A stretch of 64,000 nt of DNA from Sphingobacterium spiritivorum ATCC 33861 (GCF_000143765.1 NZ_GL379770.1:1452903-1516902), one strand, 5' to 3'. Counted from the stretch's first letter, positions 25,995 through 36,381 are shown. Notes: generated from the letters alone by a model not told the origin. Made by a program: numbers and translations.

Positions 25995-26693
25995 ATGAAA
26001 AATAAAGTCAATTATTTAGCCGTTTTAACTTTTTATATTATAGCTGTTGCACTTCGTTATCTGACCAATAAAACAGATTTATTAGAGGATGTTCCCGGTA
26101 GTTTTATTAAAGTATTGCTGCAAGCATCGGGGCCAGCCATCGGAGCTCTGGTCGTATTTTACGTCTTTAAGATAAAACCTGTACTGACTCTCAAAGGAAA
26201 TTACAAAAGCATACTCATTCCTTTTCTCTTATACTGGGCGCTGCCTATTGTTTTGATCTTAGGAGTTGAATATTTTATAAAAGGTACAGTTTCCTTTGCC
26301 GCTATTTCCGCAATTTTAATTTACGGACTTTTGGAAGAGATAGGCTGGCGTGGATTTTTGCAGCGTGAGCTAAAACCTTTGCCTGAATTTTTGAATATTC
26401 TACTGGTGGCCACATTATGGTTTATCTGGCATCTGAATTTTGATCTGACTTCTTCCAATTTGTTGTTTTTCGGAATTCTGGTTTTAGGATCCTGGGGAAT
26501 TGGAAAAGTAGCGGACAATACATTCTCTTTACTTGCTGTATCGGCTATTCATTCGCTTAATAACTTTTTCCCTGAAATGAATACCACTAAAATATGTATT
26601 CTGCTGATTTTGTTATCTGTATGGGGCACTGCCCTCGTAATTCGGAAAAGAAACGTAAAGAATAAGGGCAGCGAAGAGAGTGTCATAGCCTGA
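25995..26693 (+). CDS. CPBP-family intramembrane metalloprotease
   Basis: 232 residues with seven or eight membrane helices. The catalytic motifs are complete: EEIGWRG (Glu114, Glu115, Arg119), the FIWHLNFD helix (His146) and the late HSLNNF stretch near 190. This is the CAAX protease / bacteriocin-processing family, which cuts proteins inside the membrane. The substrate is unknown and no bacteriocin gene is nearby. It follows a Crp-like regulator gene that might control it. Confidence 0.92.
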   Translation: MKNKVNYLAVLTFYIIAVALRYLTNKTDLLEDVPGSFIKVLLQASGPAIGALVVFYVFKIKPVLTLKGNYKSILIPFLLYWALPIVLILGVEYFIKGTVSFAAISAILIYGLLEEIGWRGFLQRELKPLPEFLNILLVATLWFIWHLNFDLTSSNLLFFGILVLGSWGIGKVADNTFSLLAVSAIHSLNNFFPEMNTTKICILLILLSVWGTALVIRKRNVKNKGSEESVIA

Positions 26694-26792
26694 ATAATTT
26701 ATTTTATCAGGTTTTAATTCTTCGATGACGGGAAAATTTTAATTTTGACGGAAATTGCTACATTTACCTCTAATCAATATTAAACATCCTAC

Positions 26793-27680
26793 ATGAAAAA
26801 AATTAGTATCATCACGATTTTAACAGCATTGTTTGCTACTCCATCATTTGCACAATATAAATCCGAAAGCGATACATTGATGCTTGCCATTAATGAGCAA
26901 AACACCATTTCGGTAAAAGGAGTATTTAATAAGAAGGATACACTTAATCTTAATTTTGATACCGGCACTACTGAGCTTGTTTTAACCAACAATACGATGG
27001 CAACAAAGCTTAAATCAAAAATTAACCTTTACAATACCGCTTATCCATTAGAACTCGGCCATAATCTGTACACAACCAAAGTGTATGATGCGCAATTGAG
27101 CGGGCACGGAACTGACGGACGTTTTGGTTGGGATTTATTTAAAGGAAAAGCTGTTGAGCTCAATTATGACAAAGGTATCATGGTCGTACATAATCAATTG
27201 CCGGTAGCCGTAAATAAAGATAAAACCTATTCAAAGCATAATATAGTTTTCTATAAGGAGTTATTTTTTATGGAAACACGCCTCCGACACAGCGGTGTAA
27301 CGGTAACGGATACTATATTATTTGATACCGGATATCAACGAACGCTTATGCTGAACAGTGATCTGTTGACTGCTCAAAAATTTCCTTACAAAAAAATGAA
27401 AGAAATAAAACGTGTGCTGATGAAAGGCGCACAGGGCAATGAAATCCCGGTAGTGACTGCTAATCTGAGCACTTTGAAAATCGGCCGTCACACCTTAAAA
27501 AATATCCCCGCACAAATAGCCAATGCCAATAAACCTTTCAAGGAAAAGGATATTCATGTCTTAGGTAACGAGGTTTTAAAGCGGTTTAATGTTTTTTTAG
27601 ATTTTCAGGATAACAACATTTACCTTCAGCCAAATAAGTACTACAATCTGGCTTATATTGAAGCTAAGCGATCAAAGTAA
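26793..27680 (+). CDS. Retropepsin-like aspartic protease, exported
   Basis: 295 residues with signal peptide MKKISIITILTALFATPSFA. Two DTG signatures are present, LNFDTGTTELVL (Asp56) and ILFDTGYQRTLML (Asp178), spaced like the two lobes of a fused-dimer retropepsin-type protease; the closing DFQDNNIYLQPN strand is typical. It should work in the periplasm or outside. The target is unknown. The gene is alone, and a terminator hairpin separates it from the convergent nitrilase gene. Confidence 0.85.
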   Translation: MKKISIITILTALFATPSFAQYKSESDTLMLAINEQNTISVKGVFNKKDTLNLNFDTGTTELVLTNNTMATKLKSKINLYNTAYPLELGHNLYTTKVYDAQLSGHGTDGRFGWDLFKGKAVELNYDKGIMVVHNQLPVAVNKDKTYSKHNIVFYKELFFMETRLRHSGVTVTDTILFDTGYQRTLMLNSDLLTAQKFPYKKMKEIKRVLMKGAQGNEIPVVTANLSTLKIGRHTLKNIPAQIANANKPFKEKDIHVLGNEVLKRFNVFLDFQDNNIYLQPNKYYNLAYIEAKRSK

Positions 27681-27814
27681 TTTTTTATCTATCTGATTTG
27701 TCATCAGGAACCTATATGGGAAAGGATGTCTCGACTGCTGATGGACAGAAACTGAAAATCGTAGAACAGTAAGCTTTGTTTTTTGTCAGTCATTTGAAAC
27801 AAATTATTGTCTGT

Positions 27815-27855
27815 AAATAAAGCCCGTCCGACGAAAGAGACAGGCTTTATCTTTT
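27815..27855. terminator. Terminator between convergent genes
   Basis: Imperfect stem ATAAAGCC-CGTC / GAC-A-GGCTTTAT flanked by A-rich and T-rich ends, placed between the aspartic-protease gene and the nitrilase gene. Confidence 0.7.
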
Positions 27856-27887
27856 ACTGATTTTTTGAATCTGAACGGGTATGTTCA

Positions 27888-28844
27888 TTAACTATTGTCT
27901 GAATGTAACCAGACTACTTTTTGCGTTGGTTCATGTTGCTGACCGATAATATCACGGTAGAGATCGGGGCGTCGGGCGTTGAGATAGCGATTTCCACCGG
28001 CCTGTATTAGTTTTTCGGGTGTTAGTATTGCAGTGACAAAACTATCGTCAAATGTATGACATTCGGCCAGAATATCCCCGAATGGATCTAAAATCATAGA
28101 ACAGCCATTTTTTAACTGATCGTCATCCATACCGGTAGGGTTTGAGAAAACGACATAAACGGCATTGTCATAAGCCCGGGCAGGTAGCCATTTCATGAGC
28201 CAGCTGCGTCCTTTCATTCCGTCAAATTCCAGACGTAGGGAGATCGGATCGTTTTCACGGTTTTGCCAAAGCTGAGGGTCTACAAAACCTGCTCCTGGTC
28301 TGGATGAAGGTGTGCACATGGTCACATGTGGCATAAAGATAATATCAGCTCCCAATAATTTTGTCGTACGTACATTCTCAATGACATTGTTATCATAGCA
28401 AATCAAAATACCGCATTTCCATCCTTTAATTTCAAAAATAGTATAGTTCTGTCCTGCTGTTAAGTGGGGATTGATAAAAGGGTGCAGCTTCCGGTGTTTT
28501 GCAATTAAGCCATTTTTGTCTATACAGATGTAAGGCTTGTATAAATTGTCGTTTTCATCCTTTTCAAACAAACCCGCAAGAATGATGATGTCATATCTGG
28601 CCGCTATAGCGATCAGCTGACGGGTACTTTCACCGTCGGGAACACGTTCGGCAATAGCAAGCATTTGCTGCTTATCTAAATTTCGCGCAAAAGTATAACC
28701 TGTAATAGAACATTCATGGAAGGCGATCACGTCAGCGCCTTGGGATGCTGCTTCTTTTGCCAGTCGCTCGATGACAGCCAGATTATAGGCTTTATCTGCA
28801 CTTTTATGCTCAAACTGTGCCGTTGCAATTTTTAATTTGTCCAT
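27888..28844 (-). CDS. Carbon-nitrogen hydrolase (nitrilase superfamily)
   Basis: 318 residues. The Glu-Lys-Cys triad is seen: FHECSITGY (Glu44), KHRKLHPF (Lys119) and CGILICYDN (Cys149). These enzymes hydrolyse amide or nitrile bonds of small molecules. The long C-terminal part, with MKGRSWLMKWLPARAYDNAV, matches amidase-type members rather than NIT/FHIT ones. The natural substrate is not clear. The gene is 41 bp behind an AraC-type regulator gene on the same strand, which probably controls it. Confidence 0.92.
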   Translation of the reverse strand: MDKLKIATAQFEHKSADKAYNLAVIERLAKEAASQGADVIAFHECSITGYTFARNLDKQQMLAIAERVPDGESTRQLIAIAARYDIIILAGLFEKDENDNLYKPYICIDKNGLIAKHRKLHPFINPHLTAGQNYTIFEIKGWKCGILICYDNNVIENVRTTKLLGADIIFMPHVTMCTPSSRPGAGFVDPQLWQNRENDPISLRLEFDGMKGRSWLMKWLPARAYDNAVYVVFSNPTGMDDDQLKNGCSMILDPFGDILAECHTFDDSFVTAILTPEKLIQAGGNRYLNARRPDLYRDIIGQQHEPTQKVVWLHSDNS

Positions 28845-28885
28845 ATCTCTTTGATTGATCTAACGACAAAACTAATTCAAGGCCG

Positions 28886-29725
28886 TTAGGTAAAATTGTA
28901 CAAACCCGACATAGCATCAGGACCTTCCTTAAATTCCATAAAATTTACGGCGAGTCTATTTGTGCTGTTCAGATATTCAGTAGGTGTGATACCTGTATAT
29001 TTTTTAAATGCTTTTATGAGATGGGACTGATCAAAATATCCTGATTGATAGCAAATCGTAGTCAAACTGGTTTCTGGAGTTTTAGTGCGAAGCAACTTCA
29101 AAAAGGAGTGGAGCTGGACGATACTACCAAATTTTTTGGGACTCATGCCGACCTGTTCCGCAAATATCCTTTCTACGTGCCGCTCGGTATAGCCGCTATA
29201 GCGGACCAGTTGTTCGACAGTCACCAGGCCTTTGTGATGAGTAATATGTTGTAATGCCGATGAAAGTAAAGTATGACCCGGAGACTCGCTTTGAATGGCT
29301 AATTCGTAGAAGAATGTGTTTAATGCATTTACTTTTTCCGTTGACTGTTTAAGATGTCGAAGGCTGTCGTAGAGTTTTTGTGCCGGCTGTCCAAATACAT
29401 CCTGTGTGGAAACAATCTGCTCCTTTAGTTCACGGGCGGATATGCCCAGCAACTTGTAGAGTCCATCCGGCTGGAATACGATAATAATAAAGGATGTCTG
29501 TTCCGTCAAAGCAAGATCTTGAAAATTACTGATCTGACCATACAAAAATGAAGAGGGTAGATGTTGGCTATGGTCTGTCGTTAAATGAACTTGTTCGAGA
29601 AGAAATACAATTCCAGTGTTGCCATCAGAAAACAGACGAAGTGTTTTATGCGGATCACCAACATTTTCTAGGAAGAGATAATGTTTGATATAGGGAGCTA
29701 ACACTTCTGCTGGGAGTACCTGCAT
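28886..29725 (-). CDS. AraC-family transcriptional regulator
   Basis: 279 residues. The N-terminal sensor domain (about 1-140) starts with LPAEVLAPYIKHYLFLENVG, in the style of the DUF6597-type domain. The C-terminal AraC DNA-binding domain includes VTVEQLVRYSGYTERHVERI and the TTICYQSGYFDQSHLIKAFK signature with KYTGITPTEYL. It is located directly upstream of the nitrilase gene (41-bp gap), so it likely regulates that enzyme in response to its substrate. The ligand is unknown. Confidence 0.93.
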   Translation of the reverse strand: MQVLPAEVLAPYIKHYLFLENVGDPHKTLRLFSDGNTGIVFLLEQVHLTTDHSQHLPSSFLYGQISNFQDLALTEQTSFIIIVFQPDGLYKLLGISARELKEQIVSTQDVFGQPAQKLYDSLRHLKQSTEKVNALNTFFYELAIQSESPGHTLLSSALQHITHHKGLVTVEQLVRYSGYTERHVERIFAEQVGMSPKKFGSIVQLHSFLKLLRTKTPETSLTTICYQSGYFDQSHLIKAFKKYTGITPTEYLNSTNRLAVNFMEFKEGPDAMSGLYNFT

Positions 29726-29904
29726 GATTTAATTCGTGAATTACATCCCAAATGTACCTATTTCTCGTTCCATTAATTAATGATTTAGATTTTATTAAAA
29801 ATAGACAGAACTAGGGCTATCAGTTTCGTTTTGGTTTTTTTTAAAATAAGCTTATACAGTTGAAAATTCATTCAAAAAAGAAAGGTATCAGCTTTAATTT
29901 AATG

Positions 29905-30345
29905 CTATTCTTTTAACTTTCTGAAAATACCCGATGCTGCTTCCAGATCGATCGCTTCCATATCCATGAGCTTCAGGGACTTGACCATGTGCAGCGTGGT
30001 TGTCTTGTATTTTTGGAAATGTTCGGTCTTCAAATGCGACTCATAGGCTTTTTGGTCTTTGTACATTTCCAGTATCCGCACCTGGGCAGCATTATCCTTT
30101 TGGTACATCGGGAAGATAGCAATAACACCCGTCTCCAGCCTTACGGATGCCTCCGCTTCGTATTTCAGGATCGCTTTGTATTCTTCCAAATGTTCGGGAT
30201 GTATCTCGATTTCTGAAATGCGTATAATCATATCCTTTTGTTGGGCAAAGGTTACGCTACCCATACAGAGACAAGCCAATGCCGTGAGGGCAACCTGTAA
30301 AGACCGCCGAAAGTAAATGCGGTATTGAAAATTATATTTAATCAT
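29905..30345 (-). CDS. Antibiotic biosynthesis monooxygenase (ABM) domain protein, exported
   Basis: 146 residues. A signal-like start (about 1-35, with LQVALTALACLCMGSVTFAQ) precedes a single ABM domain from about 40: IRISEIEIHPEHLEEYKAIL, EAEASVRLETGVIAIFPM and the ILEMYKDQKAYESHLKTEHF helix. Relatives act as quinol monooxygenases or small ligand binders. An exported version is less common. Directly upstream on the same strand lies the 3' debris of another gene (30356-30475), so an operon partner may have been lost. Confidence 0.85.
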   Translation of the reverse strand: MIKYNFQYRIYFRRSLQVALTALACLCMGSVTFAQQKDMIIRISEIEIHPEHLEEYKAILKYEAEASVRLETGVIAIFPMYQKDNAAQVRILEMYKDQKAYESHLKTEHFQKYKTTTLHMVKSLKLMDMEAIDLEAASGIFRKLKE

Positions 30346-30355
30346 ATTATCTGTT

Positions 30356-30475
30356 TTACTTGCTCATTTCTGAAAGTACGGCTATTGCGGTAATTGCATG
30401 TTCTTCTTTTATCACCTTTTTGATGATGTCAAATGCTGTTTTAAGCTCTGTGGGTTCTTATTCCTCGATTGCTGC
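30356..30475 (-). pseudogene. 3' remnant of a small gene upstream of the ABM gene
   Basis: On the minus strand EPTELKTAFDIIKKVIKEEH and then AITAIAVLSEMSK end at a proper stop (30356-30358), 10 bp before the ABM start. There is no start codon, and a TAA lies just before this stretch, so only the last about 35 codons of a gene appear to remain. The family is not recognised. Confidence 0.4.
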
Positions 30476-30520
30476 AATCTAGATAATAATTCTGTAAGAT
30501 AAAAAAAGATTGAGTATACA

Positions 30521-30554
30521 AAAAAAGAGTCCAATTTTGGATTGGACTCTTTTT
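30521..30554. terminator. Bidirectional terminator behind tRNA-Ser (GCT)
   Basis: 14-bp stem AAAAAGAGTCCAAT / ATTGGACTCTTTTT with a 5-base loop, 9 bp from the tRNA end. Confidence 0.92.
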
Positions 30555-30562
30555 AATGTTGT

Positions 30563-30650
<88 letters not shown>

Positions 30651-30774
30651 GTGTTTCAACGATGCAAACATAACGCTAATATTTCATTCCGCAAAGCCTC
30701 TAAATGCTTTTTTTGAAAAAAAATAAAGAGCTTTTAAATAAACTTCTGAGGTTCAATTTGTTTCTGAAATATAA

Positions 30775-32904
30775 TTAATCAGATTTTTTTTTGCTCAGAT
30801 CGTAATCGATGCGTACATGGTAAATACTCTTCAACATGGACTTAAATATACGTGCAGCTTCGGTAATATCCTTCATTGTAATATTACTGTCGATAAACTG
30901 GCGTTGTGCTACTTTATGATCTATAATTTTATCGACCAGATCATTAATAGATTGTTCGGTATGCTCCTTCATACTGCGTGAAGCTGCTTCTACCGAATCG
31001 GCCATCATCAGCACAGCTGTTTCTTTCGAAAAGGGGATAGGTCCCGGATAACGGAACAGGGATTCGTCTACCAGCTTGTCCGGATTATTCTTGAGAAACA
31101 TATTATAAAAATAATCTACACGCGTTGTACCGTGATGTGTTTTGATAAAGTCTACTACTACTTCAGGAAGCAGATTTTTACGTGCTATTTCGATTCCTTT
31201 GAGTACGTGTGATATAATGACCTGCGCACTCTGTTCAGGAGTAAGTTCGTCATGCGGATTATGACCTGAGATCTGATTTTCGATAAAATACTGCGGATTG
31301 ATCATCTTACCCACATCATGGTATAAAGCACCTGCTCTTACCATAAGCGGATTCCCCCCAATCTTATAAATAGCCGCTTCAGCCAGATTGGCTACCTGTA
31401 GTGAGTGTTGGAAAGTTCCCGGAGCTTTCAGCGACAGTTCCCGCAACAGCTTTGAATTACTGTTGGTCAGTTCCATCAGGGTAAGGTCAGAGACAATACC
31501 AAACAGGCGTTCAAAAGCGTAAATCAGCGGATAGGCCAGCAAGGTAAGACCCACACTCACAATAAAGGGTGCGATTTCGCTCCAGTAAATATTGCTGAAG
31601 GATCCGTTACGGGTCAGGCCAAGGCCAATATAGGCAACCAGATAAGTGGCTAATATAATAAGACTGGAGATCAGAAATTGTTCACGTTTGACCAGTGTCT
31701 TGATGCTGTAAATGGATACCATTCCGGTCACGAACTGAAGAAACACGAATTCGTAACTGTTGGGTACAAATAAGGCAGCGATAAGTACCATCAGCAGGTG
31801 TATATTCAGAGCCACACGGGTGTCAAATAAGATCCGTATGATGATCGGTACGCCACAGTACGGAATGTAGTAGAGACTTGGAATTTTGAGATTGACACAC
31901 CAGGAAAGTACACCCAGCATGGAGATAATAACGATAAATATAATGGTCAGCAACCTGTTGTTGTAGTATATGTCCTTGCGGAAGAAATACAGGAATACCA
32001 TCAGCAAGGTAATACAAAGGGAGATAATCATAAACTGTCCTAGAACTACATAGTTCTGATTACCGCTGATTTTGGCTTCATCTTCATACACCTTACGCAG
32101 AGATTCCAGACGCTGGTAGGTTTCATTGTTGATAATTTTATCTTTCTCTGCTATCAATTCTCCTTTTTGGACTACTCCTCTGGTCGTTGAGATATTCGCC
32201 AGAGCTGTCTGTTCCATTTTATTGGTCAGATTCTCATTGAAAATATAATTGATCGTGATGTAATTTTTCAGGAGCTCCAGCAGCCACTTTTTATGTGTGA
32301 TCTTACCCATTCTGGACAGAGACAATTCGATATAATTATAAGCCGTCTCGATCGTGTAGCTGTCAATGGTGTTTTTCTGCTGAGCGATATTGTCACTGAC
32401 GAGTGTAAAGTTGTATTGTTTGGCTGCATCAGAAGTATTCCCGCTGTCTCCATCTCTGTTTTGATATCGGTTATTCAGGGATATGACTCCTTTAGCGTAA
32501 ATACGGGCAAGCAGATCCGAACCGACAGCTCTGTAATCGGCCATATTATCTTTGAGCGAATCCATCTGACTGGTCTGCCACTTTTCGGCCAGATCGGTAT
32601 TGAACTGATCTATCTGTTCTTTGGCTGTGCTGGCACTCAGATTATAAATAGGCTGTATGGTGTGCAGGATATTTTTGCGATCAAGATTAAGCTCTTCCTG
32701 CGTCTTCAGAACTGCAAAATTATAAGGAGAGATCAGATTGTCGTGATTCCATACCTTACCTTTTTCAAATTCGTAACGGAATCGCGGTTGCTTAGGTAAG
32801 AATATGCAGATCAGTACAATAGTCAGCAAGACCATTCCATACTTAATCAATACTGCATTTTTTTCTGATTGTTCTCGTTGATATTTAATTTTTAATCTCG
32901 CCAC
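30775..32904 (-). CDS. pgpH: 7TM-HD family phosphodiesterase, PgpH-type
   Basis: 709 residues. One N-terminal helix (about 20-37), an extracytoplasmic 7TMR-HDED-type region (about 45-280), seven membrane helices (about 285-465) and a cytoplasmic HD domain with TFQHSLQVANLAEAA (His500), ALYHDVGKM (His529, Asp530), the ISHVLKGIEIARK helix and ETAVLMMADSVEAASR. This is the architecture of PgpH, which hydrolyses cyclic di-AMP. It is divergent from rpe. A -7-like element lies at 32932-32939 on the minus strand. Confidence 0.93.
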   Translation of the reverse strand: MARLKIKYQREQSEKNAVLIKYGMVLLTIVLICIFLPKQPRFRYEFEKGKVWNHDNLISPYNFAVLKTQEELNLDRKNILHTIQPIYNLSASTAKEQIDQFNTDLAEKWQTSQMDSLKDNMADYRAVGSDLLARIYAKGVISLNNRYQNRDGDSGNTSDAAKQYNFTLVSDNIAQQKNTIDSYTIETAYNYIELSLSRMGKITHKKWLLELLKNYITINYIFNENLTNKMEQTALANISTTRGVVQKGELIAEKDKIINNETYQRLESLRKVYEDEAKISGNQNYVVLGQFMIISLCITLLMVFLYFFRKDIYYNNRLLTIIFIVIISMLGVLSWCVNLKIPSLYYIPYCGVPIIIRILFDTRVALNIHLLMVLIAALFVPNSYEFVFLQFVTGMVSIYSIKTLVKREQFLISSLIILATYLVAYIGLGLTRNGSFSNIYWSEIAPFIVSVGLTLLAYPLIYAFERLFGIVSDLTLMELTNSNSKLLRELSLKAPGTFQHSLQVANLAEAAIYKIGGNPLMVRAGALYHDVGKMINPQYFIENQISGHNPHDELTPEQSAQVIISHVLKGIEIARKNLLPEVVVDFIKTHHGTTRVDYFYNMFLKNNPDKLVDESLFRYPGPIPFSKETAVLMMADSVEAASRSMKEHTEQSINDLVDKIIDHKVAQRQFIDSNITMKDITEAARIFKSMLKSIYHVRIDYDLSKKKSD

Positions 32905-32931
32905 AGGATGTCAATTTGCTTTATTTAGAAA

Positions 32932-32939
32932 CAAATGTA
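32932..32939 (-). promoter_or_regulatory. -7 element of the pgpH gene
   Basis: TACATTTG on the minus strand, 27 bp before the start at 32904. Confidence 0.45.
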
Positions 32940-33032
32940 ATTAATATTTGAGTCTTTCGGAGATTCCGGTTTGGGTTTGTCTTCTAATATTCAGTTTTTT
33001 GATTAAAGATTCGGATATCCTGCAGACTTCCG

Positions 33033-33040
33033 TATCTTTG
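33033..33040 (+). promoter_or_regulatory. -7 element TATCTTTG of rpe
   Basis: TAnnTTTG match 26 bp before the ATG at 33067. It overlaps an alternative GTG at 33040, so that upstream start cannot lie in this transcript. Confidence 0.55.
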
Positions 33041-33066
33041 TGCGATATAATAAAATTATAGAATTA

Positions 33067-33747
33067 ATGTCTCTTCAAAAACACCTTATTGCACCTTCGG
33101 TGCTTGCAGCAGATTTCGCCAAACTGTATGATGATATTCAAATGGTAAACAACAGTGAAGCAGATTGGTTTCACATTGATATCATGGATGGTGTATTCGT
33201 TCCTAATATTTCATTTGGATTTCCGGTTATGCAGGCTATTGCTAAACACGCAACAAAGCCATTGGATGTACATCTGATGATCGTTGATCCGGATCGTTAC
33301 CTCAAAGTATGTAAAGATTCAGGTGCTGCTGTCATTACTGTTCATTATGAAGCATGTACGCATCTGCACAGAACGCTTGCTGCTATTAAGGAATTGGGAT
33401 GTAAGGCTGGTGTGGCGCTAAATCCGCATACTCCTGTCTCGTTATTGAAAGATGTTATTCGCGATATTGATCTGGTCTGTCTTATGTCTGTAAATCCGGG
33501 ATTCGGGGGACAGAAATTTATAGAGCAGACTTACAATAAAATAAAAGAACTGCGTATGCTGGCAGCAGGAGTCAACGACAATCTGCTGATCGAAATAGAT
33601 GGGGGAGTAGGGCATCAGAATATTGGTGCATTATTACGTGCAGGAGCTGATGTACTGGTTGCCGGAAGTTCGGTTTTTGCAGCTGAAAATCCGACGCAGA
33701 CTATTGCTGATCTTAAAGCTGTTGATCCGCAATTGCAACAGATATAA
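33067..33747 (+). CDS. rpe: Ribulose-phosphate 3-epimerase
   Basis: 226 residues from the ATG at 33067, chosen because the family begins near HLIAPSVLAADFAKL and a promoter lies upstream. A TIM barrel with all landmarks: WFHIDIMDGVFVPNISFG (metal-binding His and the catalytic Asp), LDVHLMIVDP, SVNPGFGGQKF and LLIEIDGGVG (second catalytic Asp). It interconverts ribulose 5-phosphate and xylulose 5-phosphate in the pentose-phosphate pathway. It stands alone, followed by a terminator. Confidence 0.97.
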   Translation: MSLQKHLIAPSVLAADFAKLYDDIQMVNNSEADWFHIDIMDGVFVPNISFGFPVMQAIAKHATKPLDVHLMIVDPDRYLKVCKDSGAAVITVHYEACTHLHRTLAAIKELGCKAGVALNPHTPVSLLKDVIRDIDLVCLMSVNPGFGGQKFIEQTYNKIKELRMLAAGVNDNLLIEIDGGVGHQNIGALLRAGADVLVAGSSVFAAENPTQTIADLKAVDPQLQQI

Positions 33748-33770
33748 GCCTGCAACAGAAAAGATTAGTG

Positions 33771-33803
33771 AAAGAGCCTTTCTCCGGAAATGGCTCTTTT
33801 TTT
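33771..33803 (+). terminator. Terminator after rpe
   Basis: Stem AAAGAGCC / GGCTCTTT with an internal TTT/AAA extension, then seven Ts. Confidence 0.85.
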
Positions 33804-33998
33804 ATGAATGGAGGTAGCGTTAATGATTAATTACTTTGATGTGATAAAATTGATTTCGAATATGTTAAGAGTTGTTTTATTTTAATGTGCTGAAAATAAG
33901 ATGATTATGTTTTTATCCTGCTTGCTTTATAAATTGTTTAGAATTTTTCCAAATTAGGCTGACGGGGCTTAAAAGTCATATTTGGCCATGAAATTTTG

Positions 33999-34006
33999 TA
34001 TTTTTG
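33999..34006 (+). promoter_or_regulatory. -7 element TATTTTTG of the aconitase gene
   Basis: TAnnTTTG match 66 bp before the ATG, which leaves an untranslated leader of about 60 bases. The 325-bp gap after rpe holds only this and the rpe terminator. Confidence 0.5.
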
Positions 34007-34072
34007 TGCAAATTTTAAATAAAGCTTATTTCGGTAAGCATTTCTGTTGAAGTAAATTAAAATAATAAACAA

Positions 34073-36340
34073 ATGGCTTTTGATATAGAAATGATTAAAA
34101 AGGTATACAGCCAATATGACGAGCGTATCACTGCGGCTCGTAAAGTGGTGAATAAACCTTTGACGTTATCTGAGAAAATTTTGTATGCTCACTTATGGGA
34201 CGGTAATGCTTCTCAGGCATATGAACGCGGAACTTCTTACGTTGATTTTGCTCCGGATCGTGTTGCGATGCAGGATGCAACAGCTCAAATGGCCTTGTTG
34301 CAGTTTATGCAGGCGGGACGTCCTAAAGTAGCGGTACCTTCTACAGTACATTGTGATCACCTGATTCAGGCTAAAGAAGGCGCAGAAAAGGATTTGACCC
34401 GTGCAAAACAAGAAAGTTCGGAAGTTTTCAATTTCTTAAGTTCTGTATCAAATAAATATGGTATTGGTTTCTGGAAACCGGGTGCAGGTATCATTCACCA
34501 GGTTGTGTTGGAGAACTATGCTTTTCCGGGTGGTATGATGATCGGTACAGACTCTCATACGGTGAATGCCGGAGGTCTTGGTATGATCGCTATTGGTGTC
34601 GGTGGTGCTGATGCATGCGATGTAATGGCCGGATTGCCATGGGAGCTTAAATTCCCTAAACTTATTGGTGTTAAATTAACGGGTAAACTTAGTGGATGGA
34701 CATCTCCAAAAGATGTGATCCTGAAGGTAGCGGGTATCCTTACTGTAAAAGGTGGTACAGGCGCTATTGTAGAATATTTCGGTGAAGGTGCTACTTCTAT
34801 GTCTTGTACCGGTAAAGGTACTATCTGTAATATGGGTGCTGAGATCGGTGCCACTACTTCTACTTTCGGTTACGATGAATCTATGGAGCGTTACTTACGT
34901 GCCACTGACCGTGCTGAGGTAGCTGATGCCGCAAATACTATTAAAGAACATCTTACAGCTGATGCTGAAGTATATGCTGATCCTGAAACTTATTTTGATC
35001 AGGTAATCGAAATCAACCTTTCTGAACTGGAGCCAAGTCTTAACGGTCCGTTCACTCCGGATTTGTATACCCCTATTTCACGTATGCGTGAAGAGGCTCA
35101 GAAAAACGGATGGCCTTTGACAGTAGAATGGGGATTGATCGGATCATGTACCAACTCTTCTTACGAAGATTTATCCAGAGCTGCTTCTATTGCTAAACAA
35201 GCCGTAGATAAAGGTTTGGTTACAAAAGCTGAGTTCGGTATTAATCCGGGATCAGAACAGGTGCGTTTTACAGCAGACCGTGATGGTTTATTGAAAACAT
35301 TTGAAGAGTTAAATGCTACTGTATTTACCAATGCCTGCGGTCCTTGTATCGGTATGTGGGATCGTGTAGGAGCTGACAAGCAAGAGAAAAATACAATTGT
35401 ACACTCTTTCAACCGTAACTTTGCTAAACGTGCGGATGGTAACCCTAACACGTTTGCATTTGTAACTTCTCCTGAAATGGTTGCGGCTATCGCAATCTCC
35501 GGTGATCTGGGCTTCAATCCGCTGACAGATACACTGACTAACAGTAAAGGTGAGCAGGTAAAACTGGATCCTCCTGTTGGGGATGAATTGCCAACTAAAG
35601 GATTTGCAGTAGATGATCCGGGATATCAGGCTCCGGCTGCTGATGGTTCATCAGTAGTGGTAGCTGTCAGTCCTGAATCTGATCGTCTTCAGTTACTGGA
35701 ACCTTTCGCGGCATGGGAAGGCACAGACCTTAAAGGATTGAAACTGTTGATCAAAGCTAAAGGTAAATGTACAACTGACCATATCTCTATGGCGGGTCCA
35801 TGGTTGAAATACCGTGGTCACCTGGACAATATCTCTAATAATATGCTGATCGGAGCTGTAAACTTCTTCAATGAAAAAACAGACTCGGTTAAAAATCAAT
35901 TGACAGGCGCATATGGTCCGGTTCCGGCTACTCAACGTGATTACAAAGCTGCAGGTATCGGTTCTATCGTTGTAGGTGATGAAAACTACGGTGAAGGTTC
36001 TTCACGCGAGCATGCTGCAATGGAACCTCGTCATCTGGGTGTACGTGCAGTACTGGTGAAATCTTTTGCCCGTATTCATGAGACTAACCTGAAAAAACAA
36101 GGTATGTTGGGACTGACTTTTGCAAATAAGGAAGATTACGATAAAATCCGTGAAAACGATACTATCGATATCATTGGTCTGACTACATTCACTCCAAATA
36201 CTCCTTTGACATTGGTGCTTCACCACGAAGATGGTACGCAGGAAGAGATTCTGGCAAACCATACGTATAATGAACAACAGATCGGCTGGTTCAAAGCCGG
36301 TGGTGCATTGAACATCATTCGTCAAAATCAAGCAAAATAA
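34073..36340 (+). CDS. acn: Aconitate hydratase
   Basis: 755 residues, the length of mitochondrial-type aconitases. The three iron-sulphur cysteines are in [11 protein letters not shown] and [24 protein letters not shown] and [17 protein letters not shown] (catalytic Ser and Arg) complete the active site, with the swivel domain at about 560-755. It converts citrate to isocitrate in the TCA cycle. Codon use is visibly biased to GGT, GCT, CGT and GAA, unlike its neighbours, as expected for a highly expressed gene. A terminator follows. Confidence 0.97.
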   Translation: MAFDIEMIKKVYSQYDERITAARKVVNKPLTLSEKILYAHLWDGNASQAYERGTSYVDFAPDRVAMQDATAQMALLQFMQAGRPKVAVPSTVHCDHLIQAKEGAEKDLTRAKQESSEVFNFLSSVSNKYGIGFWKPGAGIIHQVVLENYAFPGGMMIGTDSHTVNAGGLGMIAIGVGGADACDVMAGLPWELKFPKLIGVKLTGKLSGWTSPKDVILKVAGILTVKGGTGAIVEYFGEGATSMSCTGKGTICNMGAEIGATTSTFGYDESMERYLRATDRAEVADAANTIKEHLTADAEVYADPETYFDQVIEINLSELEPSLNGPFTPDLYTPISRMREEAQKNGWPLTVEWGLIGSCTNSSYEDLSRAASIAKQAVDKGLVTKAEFGINPGSEQVRFTADRDGLLKTFEELNATVFTNACGPCIGMWDRVGADKQEKNTIVHSFNRNFAKRADGNPNTFAFVTSPEMVAAIAISGDLGFNPLTDTLTNSKGEQVKLDPPVGDELPTKGFAVDDPGYQAPAADGSSVVVAVSPESDRLQLLEPFAAWEGTDLKGLKLLIKAKGKCTTDHISMAGPWLKYRGHLDNISNNMLIGAVNFFNEKTDSVKNQLTGAYGPVPATQRDYKAAGIGSIVVGDENYGEGSSREHAAMEPRHLGVRAVLVKSFARIHETNLKKQGMLGLTFANKEDYDKIRENDTIDIIGLTTFTPNTPLTLVLHHEDGTQEEILANHTYNEQQIGWFKAGGALNIIRQNQAK

Positions 36341-36349
36341 ATTAGTTTA

Positions 36350-36381
36350 TTTGCTTATACTTTTACAGCCTGGTACTTTTG
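36350..36381 (+). promoter_or_regulatory. Consensus promoter of the outer-membrane protein gene, inside a terminator
   Basis: TTTG (36350-36353), 20 bp, TACTTTTG (36374-36381), 22 bp before the ATG at 36404. The -7 element makes up part of the stem and the loop of the aconitase terminator hairpin. Confidence 0.75.

Noticed and set aside
34193..36331. Several long minus-strand open frames inside the aconitase gene
   Set aside because: They lie fully inside a clear, highly expressed gene with biased codons and have no protein-family pattern. They are frame shadows.
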